Below, one piece after another: positions 26,421 to 34,576 of a stretch of DNA of 64,000 nucleotides (its first letter is position 1; each line of letters starts with the position of its first letter). The DNA comes from Paenarthrobacter histidinolovorans (GTDB lineage Bacteria > Actinomycetota > Actinomycetes > Actinomycetales > Micrococcaceae). A model generated the notes under the pieces. It was not told where the DNA came from. It did not search any database and saw nothing but the letters and a program-made list of their open reading frames with translations. Position numbers and translations under genes: made by a program. The stretch spans positions 248,001-312,000 of the forward strand of contig NZ_BMPM01000003.1 in the NCBI RefSeq assembly GCF_014647595.1, given 5' to 3'.

Positions 26421-28681
26421 ACACCCCGAACCTGAGAACCCTGACCCTTGAGCAAAAAGCATCTCTGCTCTCTGGTCGGGACTTCTGGAGCACCAAAGAA
26501 CTCGACGACGCCGGCATCCGCTCCATTGTCCTCACCGACGGACCCCATGGGATCCGGCGGCAGGCGGGGGAGACTGACCACCTCGGCATCCACGACAGTC
26601 TTCCCTCCACCTGCCTTCCACCGGCAGTGGCTGTCGGATCCAGCTGGAACACGGACATCGCAGCACGGGTCGGTGCGGCCATTGGGCGGGAAGGACGGGC
26701 CTTCGGCGTAGCCATTGCCCTGGGCCCGGGCGTCAACATCAAACGCTCTCCGCTGTGCGGGAGGAACTTCGAGTACTACTCGGAAGATCCGCTCCTCTCC
26801 GGAGTACTGGGTGCCGCGCACGTCAATGCCATGCAGGGCCAGGGCACCGGTGCTTCCGTCAAGCATTTCGCCGCGAACAACCAGGAAACCGAGCGAATGC
26901 GCGTCAGCGCAGAGGTCGATGAACGGACTCTTCGCGAAATCTATCTCCCGGCTTTTGAGCGTGTAGTAAAAGAAGCAAACCCGGCCACCGTGATGTGCTC
27001 CTACAACAAAGTCAACGGAGTTTACGCGTCGGAGAACTCCTGGCTACTCACATCAATACTGCGGGATGAGTGGGGTTTCGGCGGCGCCGTCGTCTCTGAC
27101 TGGGGCGCGGTTAGCAACCGGGTAGAGGGCGTCAAAGCAGGCATGGACCTGGAAATGCCAGGCAGCGGGGGAAAAACTGATCAAGAGATCGTGGACGCCG
27201 TCCGTTCGGGAGACCTCAGTGAAGAACTGGTGGACGCCAGCGTGCGCCGCGTCGTAAGACTCACGGAATTTGCCCCCGAAGAACAGTTGACTTACGACGT
27301 CGAGGAGCACCACGCCCTGGCACGCGAACTGGCAGCCGAGGGCATTGTTCTGCTGCGCAACGAAAAAGAGACCCTGCCCCTGACGGCCGGGCAACAGATC
27401 GCGGTCATTGGCGCGTTCGCTGACGCCCCGCGCTACCAAGGCGGCGGTAGCTCCCACATCAACCCCACCCGCCTCGACAGCCCGCTCGAAGCAATCCGCG
27501 ACCAGGCGCTGATAATGAATTCCATAGTCGCCTACGCTCCTGGATTCACTGTCGACGGTTCAGGTGATGAAGTGGCCCTGCTTGAGGAAGCTGTCAGTGC
27601 AGCGTCCTCCGCTGACATCGCAGTCGTCTTCGTTGGTCTTGGGGACCGCGAGGAATCCGAAGGATTCGACCGCGATACGCTGGCATTGCCGTCGACACAG
27701 GTCGCACTGCTGCAGGCCATCGCCAAGGCAGCCCCTCGGACGGTCGTTGTCCTGTCCAACGGAGGTGTCGTCTCCCTCGAAGGATGGCATGACAACGTCG
27801 ATGCAATCGTCGAAGGGTGGCTGCTTGGGCAAGGCGGGGGACATGCAATGGCCAGCGTCCTCTTCGGCTTGTCGAATCCTTCCGGGCATCTGGCCGAAAC
27901 CATCCCCTTCCGGTTGGAGGACAACCCGAGCTACCTCAACTTTCCTGGCGAACAGGGCCATGTCCGCTACGGTGAAGGCGTCTTTGTGGGATACCGGTAC
28001 TACGAGAGCGCCAACGTCCCGGTGCGCTACCCCTTTGGATACGGGCTCAGCTACACCCACTTCAGCACTACAGGACTGACAGTAGAGAGTAACGGTGTCG
28101 ACGGGGCTTCAGTACGTGTCACCGTTAAGAACACTGGACAGCGGTCCGGAAAGCATGTCATCCAACTATACGTGTCCACGACTACCGGCCCTGTCCGCCG
28201 CCCGGTGCGTGAGTTGCGGGCTTTCACCAAAGTTGAACTTGAGGCAGGGGAAGAGCAAACCGTCAACTTTACCCTTGACCGCCGAGGCTTTGCATACTGG
28301 GATGTCGAACTTGGGCAGTGGGTGGTGCCCCCTGGAGACTACAGCGTTCAGGTGGGAACCGACTCCTCAACCGTCGTTGCCGAAGAGGTCATCCAATTGC
28401 AGGGCGACTTCATTACGCGTCCACTCACGATGCAGTCCACGGTCGGTGACTGGTTCGGCCACCCCGTCGTTGGGCAAGTACTGATGCAAGGAATGGCGAC
28501 GGCGATGACACAGGAACAGGCCGACCAGGCAGAGCAGAACCCCGACGGTCTGAAAATGGTTGAATCGATGCCCATGCACCAATTCCTCGCTTTCACAGGA
28601 AGTGTGTTTCCCCTCGAAGTCCTCGAGTCGCTCATGGAACAGACCAGAGCGCAGTCATCCACGCAGGTGGTGCCGGCATGA
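26417..28681 (+). CDS. Beta-glucosidase, GH3
   Basis: 754 residues. GH3 TIM barrel with KHFAANNQET and the nucleophile Asp228 in VVSDWGA, the alpha/beta sandwich domain with YQGGGSSHINPT, and a C-terminal fibronectin-like domain (GKHVIQLYVS). No signal peptide. Following a rhamnosidase, it would remove the inner glucose of a rhamnoglucoside. About 75 extra residues after the fibronectin-like domain are unusual but also seen in some family members. It overlaps its neighbours by 4 bases on each side. Confidence 0.95.
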   Translation: MNTPNLRTLTLEQKASLLSGRDFWSTKELDDAGIRSIVLTDGPHGIRRQAGETDHLGIHDSLPSTCLPPAVAVGSSWNTDIAARVGAAIGREGRAFGVAIALGPGVNIKRSPLCGRNFEYYSEDPLLSGVLGAAHVNAMQGQGTGASVKHFAANNQETERMRVSAEVDERTLREIYLPAFERVVKEANPATVMCSYNKVNGVYASENSWLLTSILRDEWGFGGAVVSDWGAVSNRVEGVKAGMDLEMPGSGGKTDQEIVDAVRSGDLSEELVDASVRRVVRLTEFAPEEQLTYDVEEHHALARELAAEGIVLLRNEKETLPLTAGQQIAVIGAFADAPRYQGGGSSHINPTRLDSPLEAIRDQALIMNSIVAYAPGFTVDGSGDEVALLEEAVSAASSADIAVVFVGLGDREESEGFDRDTLALPSTQVALLQAIAKAAPRTVVVLSNGGVVSLEGWHDNVDAIVEGWLLGQGGGHAMASVLFGLSNPSGHLAETIPFRLEDNPSYLNFPGEQGHVRYGEGVFVGYRYYESANVPVRYPFGYGLSYTHFSTTGLTVESNGVDGASVRVTVKNTGQRSGKHVIQLYVSTTTGPVRRPVRELRAFTKVELEAGEEQTVNFTLDRRGFAYWDVELGQWVVPPGDYSVQVGTDSSTVVAEEVIQLQGDFITRPLTMQSTVGDWFGHPVVGQVLMQGMATAMTQEQADQAEQNPDGLKMVESMPMHQFLAFTGSVFPLEVLESLMEQTRAQSSTQVVPA

Positions 28682-30126
28682 GGCGCGCCCGAGTGTTCCT
28701 GACCGGTGCTGCGGGTAACTGGGGACGGAAAGTCTTGGAGGAATTCCGCACCCGTGCCGACCGACTCGAAGTCGTTGCACTCGTCATGCCAACAACAAAG
28801 GACCTCAATGTCATTCGCCAGTACGAGGACATGGAAAACCTGGAAGTTGTTTTCGGAGATCTTACAAACTACGAAGCGGTTGAACAGTGTGTCCGGGGAG
28901 CTGACTTTGTGCTCCACATTGGTGCCGTTGTCTCGCCATTGGCCGACGAACACCCCGAACTGGCAATGCGGGTCAACGTGGGCAGCATGCGCAACATCAT
29001 TGCCGCTGTCAAGGCCCAACCGGACCCCTCAGCCATCAAAGTGGTCGGGGTAGGGTCTATAGCGGAAACTGGGGACCGGAACCCGCCCCACCACTGGGGC
29101 AGGGTCGGCGATCCCCTTCGCGTCTCCGAATACGACGAGTACGGTCAGTCCAAAATCATCGCCGAAAAGGAACTCGTGGACTCGGGACTTCCTGCCTGGG
29201 CATGGTTGCGGCAAACGGGGATCTTCCACCCTGGAGTTCTGGAAATCCGTGACCCCATCATGACCCACTCCACCTTCACTGGAGTAATGGAATGGGTCTC
29301 TGCTGAGGACGCGGCACGTCTCATGGCAAACATCTGCGAAGCCGACGTACCTGAAGAGTTCTGGTGCGGTATCTACAACATCGGGGGAGGGGAGGCATGG
29401 CGGCTGGGGAACTGGGAACTCCAGACCCGGATAAGCGCCGCCCTCGGGGTCAGGGATATCCGCGGCTGGTACGAACGCCACTGGTTCGCCACCCGCAATT
29501 TCCATGGTCAGTGGTACACGGACTCGGACAAACTCGAAGAGCTCATCCCATTTCGCCGTGATACCGTGGACGCCGCTCTGACCCGCGCCCTCGACCAAAA
29601 TCCCGGGCTGCGCATGGCGGGAAAAATCCCTACCTGGATCATCAAGAATCTGGTCATGAAACCGCTCACGCTCAGACACCGCGGAACCATGGCTTACGTT
29701 CGGAACAACGACGACAAGGCCGTTACCGCCTACTTCGGCTCCCGGGCCGAATGGGAAGAAATAGGCGGATGGGACACATTCTGGCCCCCACGCCCTACGA
29801 GGAACCCAACCTTCCTTGATCACGGATATGACGAAACTAAATCTTCCTTGGATTGGGCCATCATCGATTATCAGGATGCTGCAGCTTTCCGCGGCGGAAG
29901 CCTGCTCTCTACCAAAACAACAGCCGGGGACATCAGCACACCTCTGAAATGGGCCTGTGCCGAGGGCCACACGTTCTCCGGAAGCCCCCGGCTTGTCCTA
30001 CTCGGCGGTCACTGGTGCCCGGAGTGCGTCCGTACACCAGCGGAGTACCGGAAACAGGCAGAACAAAATCGTTTCCTGGCCCAAATTGAGATCGCGGGCC
30101 AAACCGCTCGGGTACCGACAGCATAG
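28678..30126 (+). CDS. Extended SDR/NAD-dependent epimerase with a C-terminal zinc-ribbon-like module
   Basis: 482 residues. Residues 1-320 are an extended SDR: nucleotide motif GAAGNWG at 10-16 and active-site Tyr155-x3-Lys159. The last about 110 residues are not part of a normal epimerase and contain C427-x3-H431-x15-C447-x2-C450 (CAEGH ... WCPEC), a zinc-ribbon/treble-clef pattern. It overlaps the GH3 gene by 4 bases, so it is a fixed part of the operon and may oxidise or epimerise the released sugar or an aglycone. The role of the Cys module is unknown. Confidence 0.85.
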   Translation: MRRARVFLTGAAGNWGRKVLEEFRTRADRLEVVALVMPTTKDLNVIRQYEDMENLEVVFGDLTNYEAVEQCVRGADFVLHIGAVVSPLADEHPELAMRVNVGSMRNIIAAVKAQPDPSAIKVVGVGSIAETGDRNPPHHWGRVGDPLRVSEYDEYGQSKIIAEKELVDSGLPAWAWLRQTGIFHPGVLEIRDPIMTHSTFTGVMEWVSAEDAARLMANICEADVPEEFWCGIYNIGGGEAWRLGNWELQTRISAALGVRDIRGWYERHWFATRNFHGQWYTDSDKLEELIPFRRDTVDAALTRALDQNPGLRMAGKIPTWIIKNLVMKPLTLRHRGTMAYVRNNDDKAVTAYFGSRAEWEEIGGWDTFWPPRPTRNPTFLDHGYDETKSSLDWAIIDYQDAAAFRGGSLLSTKTTAGDISTPLKWACAEGHTFSGSPRLVLLGGHWCPECVRTPAEYRKQAEQNRFLAQIEIAGQTARVPTA

Positions 30127-30317
30127 GCCGGGACCATCAAGATAGGGTGAGACCCTGTTCCGGGAGGTCAGACCCTAGCCTCTAATCGGATGTGGTCGAC
30201 CCGCAAGGCTAGATGAAGAGTCTGGCCCCAGGACTGTCAAAGGAGCGTAGTGGGGAGGGCGGATGAGCCACCGCAGGGAACGTGTGGACGATCTGAAGGA
30301 AGCACAATTGTTGGAGG

Positions 30318-31262
30318 CTAGCTGGCTATCTTTTCAAGTCGCGGTGCCCGGCTCCGCGTGCGCCGATCCTCACGTGCGGTTTTCAGCAGGAGAAGACCTG
30401 CCTCGTTTGAGAATTTTGCAGCGTCTGACCAGACGATGGACAGGGGACGGGAAAGCGAGAGATCGAGAATATCGACTTCGATAAGCTGTCCCGTGTCCAG
30501 TTCCCGAGACATAGCGATTGCCGGCAGGACGACTGGGCCCATGCCTGCCAGGGCGGCCGACTTCAATGCGGTATTGGATGCGAGTTCGAGTGAAGGACTG
30601 ACGGTCAGGCCTGTTGCTGCTAGGGCCTGGTCCAGAGTTTCACGGGTACCTGAGCCACGCTCCCGGACCAATAGGTCCGTGTTTACCAGTTCTTCCGGGG
30701 TTACGCTGCGGTTGGGCCGAGCCCACTCGTGATCCGGTAGGACTGCTACTGCCAGTTCATCGATGCCGAATGACTGACTCTTGACTGAATCGCGGATCTG
30801 AGGGCATTCAACGAGTCCAATATCGACCCGGCCCGATTCGACCATGGTGATGACGTCATAGGAATTGGCCATGCTTAGAGTCACCGCCGTGTCCGGATCA
30901 GCGGTTCGAACCTTCGCGAGCCAGTTGGGTGCATAGTACTCGGCAATCGTCATGCTGACTGCGACATTCAGGCTCGCGTTCCTCATCTGTCCGAGGGCGG
31001 ACACTGAGTTCGTGAACTGCTCCGTGGCGCGCAATAGGGTGGCTGCCCAATCCACCACTACCCGCCCATTGGGGGTCAGAGTGGTCCCGCGCGGTCCGCG
31101 CTGGAGGACCTGGACTTTAAGAGAACGCTCCAGACTTGCAAGCCTGCGGCTGGCACAGGGCTGTGTGAGCTGTAGGGCCGTTGCTGCTTGACCGATGCTT
31201 CCGGTGGCGGCGACAGTGACGAGGAGATGCAGATCGCTTAGATCCGGCTCTTTGATATTCAT
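30318..31262 (-). CDS. LysR-family regulator 1
   Basis: 314 residues from ATG 31262; the frame is open to 31289. N-terminal wHTH (LHLLVTVAATGSIGQAATALQLTQPCASRRLASLE) and a LysR substrate domain. It is closely similar along its full length to the second LysR at 33442. It is convergent with the sugar operon and divergent from the XRE-cupin gene. It is one of two candidates for binding the CATGC-N7-GCATG sites that precede the catabolic operons to its right. Confidence 0.92.
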   Translation of the reverse strand: MNIKEPDLSDLHLLVTVAATGSIGQAATALQLTQPCASRRLASLERSLKVQVLQRGPRGTTLTPNGRVVVDWAATLLRATEQFTNSVSALGQMRNASLNVAVSMTIAEYYAPNWLAKVRTADPDTAVTLSMANSYDVITMVESGRVDIGLVECPQIRDSVKSQSFGIDELAVAVLPDHEWARPNRSVTPEELVNTDLLVRERGSGTRETLDQALAATGLTVSPSLELASNTALKSAALAGMGPVVLPAIAMSRELDTGQLIEVDILDLSLSRPLSIVWSDAAKFSNEAGLLLLKTAREDRRTRSRAPRLEKIAS

Positions 31263-31427
31263 TGATTGGCCCCGTTCTCTCGACATCATGGAACCGCAGA
31301 TGGTGGAGCACTGTGATCCCGGAGGCTGCTAGGTGTGCTACCGGATCGGCGGCGGCTCCGTGTGTCCGAAATATCGTACGAACGGAGCCTACGATTCCCT
31401 TGCTTATTCGTCAGCCTAGACCCGCTA

Positions 31428-31509
31428 GAACGTACAGTCAATGACTTATCTATTCAAATAACGCTGTTCTATCGAACGTTTCAGTCAAAAGGGCATCAAA
31501 ACGTTCGAT
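31428..31509. promoter_or_regulatory. Repeat cluster in the LysR1 / XRE-cupin divergent region
   Basis: ATCGAACGTTT (31471-31481) and AAACGTTCGAT (31499-31509) form a perfect 11-base inverted repeat. The left arm is also part of a direct repeat: GAACGTACAGTCAA (31428-31441) and GAACGTTTCAGTCAA (31474-31488). The whole region 31263-31658 has no gene. These are likely operators for the XRE-cupin regulator, for LysR1, or both. Confidence 0.5.
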
Positions 31510-31658
31510 TTGAAGTCCAAAACTTGTTCCAAACCTCTGGTGAGGTGCATCGAGATGTGTAAGAGTGAGAGAGAATCGTCGTGGGAGCCTTACGCAGACT
31601 GTTCGCTAACGCCGGACAAGGGCCTCCTTGGATGTGGGTCTACGCAGTGGGAGGCAGA

Positions 31659-32252
31659 ATGAATAGCAAGCAGGAGAGCCAAAGCGCTCTGGGGGAACGT
31701 CTACATGAACTCCGCAGTCAGCATCGGTACAGCATCAGAGGGCTTGCCGCGAAAGCAGGAGTCTCCGCGTCATTGGTCTCTGACGTTGAAAAGGGGAAAG
31801 TCGAACCATCGATCTCAACCTTGACTCGCCTGGCCAGCGCCATGGGCACGACAATCACCTACTTCTTTTCGCCTCAGGCCCAGTCCATGGGGCGGGTAGT
31901 GAAGGCCGTGGACCGTGTGCCGTTCGGAGGTCTTGCCGACCCTGCTTCAGGTACGCGCCCAGCATCGGGAACCCGCTTTGAATTGGCGTCTCCCACTGAA
32001 CTGCATTCCATAGAGGCCATATATGGTCACTATGAGGTTGGTGGCTGGTTCGGGGAGGAGCCGTTCACCCATGAAGGGGAGGAATGGGGCTTCGTTTTGT
32101 CGGGACGCCTCAAAGTCATACTCGGCGACGAGGTTCACTTCCTGGACCCTGGAGACTCCATCTGGTTCCCGAGCACCGTGCCGCATCGCATGGAAAACGT
32201 CGCAGATACTCCTACACAATACATTTGGATCGACATCCCGCCGCGAAATTAG
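31659..32252 (+). CDS. XRE-family regulator with cupin sensor domain
   Basis: 197 residues. HTH_3 at about 15-70 (LGERLHELRSQHRYSIRGLAAKAGVSASLVSDVEKG) and a C-terminal cupin_2 (HYEVGGWFGEEPFTHEGEEWGFVLSGRLKV ... DSIWFPSTVPHRMEN). PuuR-like proteins of this design control amine and amino-acid catabolism. ATG 31659 has GGGAGG ahead. It stands at the left edge of the amine/keto-acid catabolic region. Confidence 0.92.
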   Translation: MNSKQESQSALGERLHELRSQHRYSIRGLAAKAGVSASLVSDVEKGKVEPSISTLTRLASAMGTTITYFFSPQAQSMGRVVKAVDRVPFGGLADPASGTRPASGTRFELASPTELHSIEAIYGHYEVGGWFGEEPFTHEGEEWGFVLSGRLKVILGDEVHFLDPGDSIWFPSTVPHRMENVADTPTQYIWIDIPPRN

Positions 32253-32423
32253 TCGGTTTGCCGTCCGTCTGCTTCACATCCCAAACCCGAGTCTAGGGCT
32301 GGCCATGGCCTGCACATGCCCGCACTAGGGCCCCGGTACAAAATGCCCTCCGCTTTCAGGGGTCTTCGCCTCCGGCGTCCCCGTTCTCAGGCGCCCATAC
32401 GATGCCCCAACAAGACGCAAGCT

Positions 32424-32490
32424 CATGCATGCCGCGCATGTCCCCATGACAGTAATTCGTCTACCGGCACTCGAACCCTGATGACACGCT
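32424..32490 (+). promoter_or_regulatory. LysR-type operator and promoter ahead of the enoyl-CoA hydratase gene
   Basis: Operator CATGCATGCCGCGCATG at 32424-32440 (CATGC-N7-GCATG, with T-N11-A). After three bases comes CCATGA, then the element CTACCGG at 32461-32467, and a weak -10-like CACGCT 17 bases further (32485-32490). The arrangement matches the monooxygenase and nitroreductase promoters. The operator ends 157 bases before the ATG. The 344-base gap 32253-32596 holds nothing else I recognise. Confidence 0.6.
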
Positions 32491-32596
32491 GGGAATCGCA
32501 CTGCTAGAAGTGCCTCATGCTGCACCTTCATGCACCGCCCCGAAGGGCTGGCCTAGCCCGCCGACCCTCCCTGTCCAACTTGAAAGCGGGATTTTT

Positions 32597-33373
32597 ATGA
32601 GCGACGGCCAGATTCGACTCGACATCGTGGACGGCAGCACTGCCGTGGTGACGATGGATAGGGAGGAGAAGCGCAATGCCCTCACAGATGTCATGTCAGC
32701 TAGGCTCTTCGATTTGTTTCACGAACTCGATGACCGCAAAGACATCCGCGTAATCGTCCTGACGGGAGCCGGCGAAAAGGCCTTCACCTCCGGTCATGAC
32801 CTTAAACAGGCACTCGAAGGTGACATCGCTGTCCTTTTCAGCGAACCCAATATCAAAGAGTTCATCGTTCCTGGGATGATTTCGAAACCCGTTATTAGTG
32901 CTGTAAACGGTGCCGCGTACGCGGGCGGATTCTGTCTTGCCATCGCCAGTGACCTACGGATTGCTTCCCATAATGCCAGCTTCGCATCCCCGGGTATCAA
33001 ACTGGGCATCGTGCCGATTGGAGGCCAACTCTCAATGCTCCCGCATCTGCTGCCGCCGGCAGTTGCCGCTGAGGTGCTGATGTTGGGTGTTCCGTTGAGT
33101 GCTGAGCGGGCAGAACGACATGGCTTTGTCAGCGAGTTGGTCGAACCAGGCCGATTAGTTGACCGTGCCTGCGAAATGGGCAAAATCATTGCCGATATGC
33201 CGCCTGCATCGGTGGCCTCAGTAAAGCGGGTTATTCGCACAACGCTTACTCAGAGCGTGCCTGCTGCCGATGCCATGGAATTTTGGCGGGGAATGGTCGC
33301 GGGAACCGGTCCGGATGTACAGGAAGGACTGCGGGCTTTCGTCGAGCGTCGCAGCCCGATCTTCTCGGCCTGA
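32597..33373 (+). CDS. Enoyl-CoA hydratase/isomerase family protein
   Basis: 258 residues, crotonase fold: N-terminal MDREEKRNALTD, oxyanion-hole region SGHDLKQALEGD and GAAYAGGFCLAIASDLRIAS. One catalytic Glu of true hydratases (in the GxGxE type block) is not obvious: the region reads PGIKLGIVPIGGQLSML, so the reaction could be isomerisation, decarboxylation or hydrolysis of a CoA ester. Start ATG 32597 has AAAGCGGG ahead; an upstream in-frame ATG at 32510 lacks a site. It is followed by LysR2. Confidence 0.9.
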   Translation: MSDGQIRLDIVDGSTAVVTMDREEKRNALTDVMSARLFDLFHELDDRKDIRVIVLTGAGEKAFTSGHDLKQALEGDIAVLFSEPNIKEFIVPGMISKPVISAVNGAAYAGGFCLAIASDLRIASHNASFASPGIKLGIVPIGGQLSMLPHLLPPAVAAEVLMLGVPLSAERAERHGFVSELVEPGRLVDRACEMGKIIADMPPASVASVKRVIRTTLTQSVPAADAMEFWRGMVAGTGPDVQEGLRAFVERRSPIFSA

Positions 33374-33441
33374 AATGTGCCTACGAACCCCACTAACCGG
33401 AGGCAGCGCGTCTCCGCTTCGACAGCGCAGAGGGGCTGGGT

Positions 33442-34359
33442 ATGCGTGTCAATGTTCCTGACCTTGATGATCTGTATCTGCTCGTCACCATCGCTAGGAC
33501 GGGCAGTATCGGCCAAGCCTCTGCCGAACTGCGAGTGGCTCAGCCAAGTGCCAGCCGCCGGATAGCGGCGCTGGAGCGCAACCTTAAGGTCGGTCTGCTG
33601 CATCGCGGCGCACGCGGTTCTACCCTCACTCCGGCGGGGCGTGTGGTGGTGGACTGGGCGACAACCCTGCTGAGGGCGGCTGAAGACTTTCGTCATTCAG
33701 TCGATGCATTGAGCAGGCAACGAAACTCCTCGCTACGAGCAGCAGCCAGTATGACAATCGCCGAACACTACGCATCGAACTGGCTCGCGATGCTCCGCTA
33801 CGAATCCCCCGATACGGCGGTCTCTCTCTCAGTCGGTAACTCGCTGGAGGTCATGGAGCTCGTCGAGAGCGGAAAAGTCGAAGTGGGCCTGATCGAGACC
33901 CCCAATGTTCATTCGAACCTGCGACATCGCCAGATTGGTACCGACAGGTTGGCCGTTGCTGTTGCACCAGGCCATCCTTGGGCCGAACAGCTGGTGGTTA
34001 CGACAGCTGATCTGGCGGGCACTCCGCTGCTTGTTCGCGAACCGGGCTCCGGCACTAGAGACACACTGGACCGAGCCATGTCCGAAGCAGGGCACGAAAC
34101 AAAAGTAAGCCTCGAACTAGCGTCCAACACTGCACTCAAGTCAGCTGCGATCGCTGGAATGGGGCCGGTCGTTTTGGCTGCCATCGCCTTGGCTGACGAC
34201 TTCGCCAGCGGAAGCCTGGTGCAAGTTGCAGTGTCCGATTTGGTCCTTAGCCGCCCCCTCACCATCGTCTGGACGGACAATACGAGCCTCTCGCAGGAGG
34301 CGGTGGGACTCTTCCTCGGCGCGATCCGCAATGACCGTCGGAAGGGCCGACCGGCCTAG
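33442..34359 (+). CDS. LysR-family regulator 2, paralogue of regulator 1
   Basis: 305 residues. wHTH (LYLLVTIARTGSIGQASAELRVAQPSASRRIAALE) and substrate domain; very similar to the LysR at 30318-31262, including the shared blocks SMTIAE(H/Y)YA and ELASNTALKSAA(I/L)AGMGPVVL. It sits inside the catabolic region, 68 bases after the hydratase, and is likely in that transcript, so it would be induced with the genes it may control. Confidence 0.92.
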   Translation: MRVNVPDLDDLYLLVTIARTGSIGQASAELRVAQPSASRRIAALERNLKVGLLHRGARGSTLTPAGRVVVDWATTLLRAAEDFRHSVDALSRQRNSSLRAAASMTIAEHYASNWLAMLRYESPDTAVSLSVGNSLEVMELVESGKVEVGLIETPNVHSNLRHRQIGTDRLAVAVAPGHPWAEQLVVTTADLAGTPLLVREPGSGTRDTLDRAMSEAGHETKVSLELASNTALKSAAIAGMGPVVLAAIALADDFASGSLVQVAVSDLVLSRPLTIVWTDNTSLSQEAVGLFLGAIRNDRRKGRPA

Positions 34360-34400
34360 GGCAACAATTTGCTCACCGTGGGCGGGGCGATCGCGGGCCC

Positions 34401-34426
34401 CATGCCCAGGATGCATGACCCGCATG
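34401..34426 (+). promoter_or_regulatory. Two overlapping LysR-type operators ahead of the acyl-CoA ligase operon
   Basis: CATGCCCAGGATGCATG (34401-34417) is a perfect CATGC-N7-GCATG. It overlaps GATGCATGACCCGCATG (34410-34426), which differs only in the first base. The second operator ends 150 bases ahead of the TTG start. I do not see the CTAC(T/C)GG element or a matching -10 here. Confidence 0.55.
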
Positions 34427-34576
34427 CACAACTGGGGCCTTGTGAGGAGGCCCACATGGCGCGGAGACTGACTTTGAAGGTTTGGCCGCGCGAGATCGAG
34501 TTCTCAGGCCCACGCGTTGATGCTTCACAGCCGACGCAGAGCCGGCATCGCCGGCCGTAAGAGGAAAGGCAGCTAC

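Noticed and set aside
30263..30484. Open frame after the epimerase
   Set aside because: It overlaps the end of LysR1 in antisense and has an Arg-rich chance composition.
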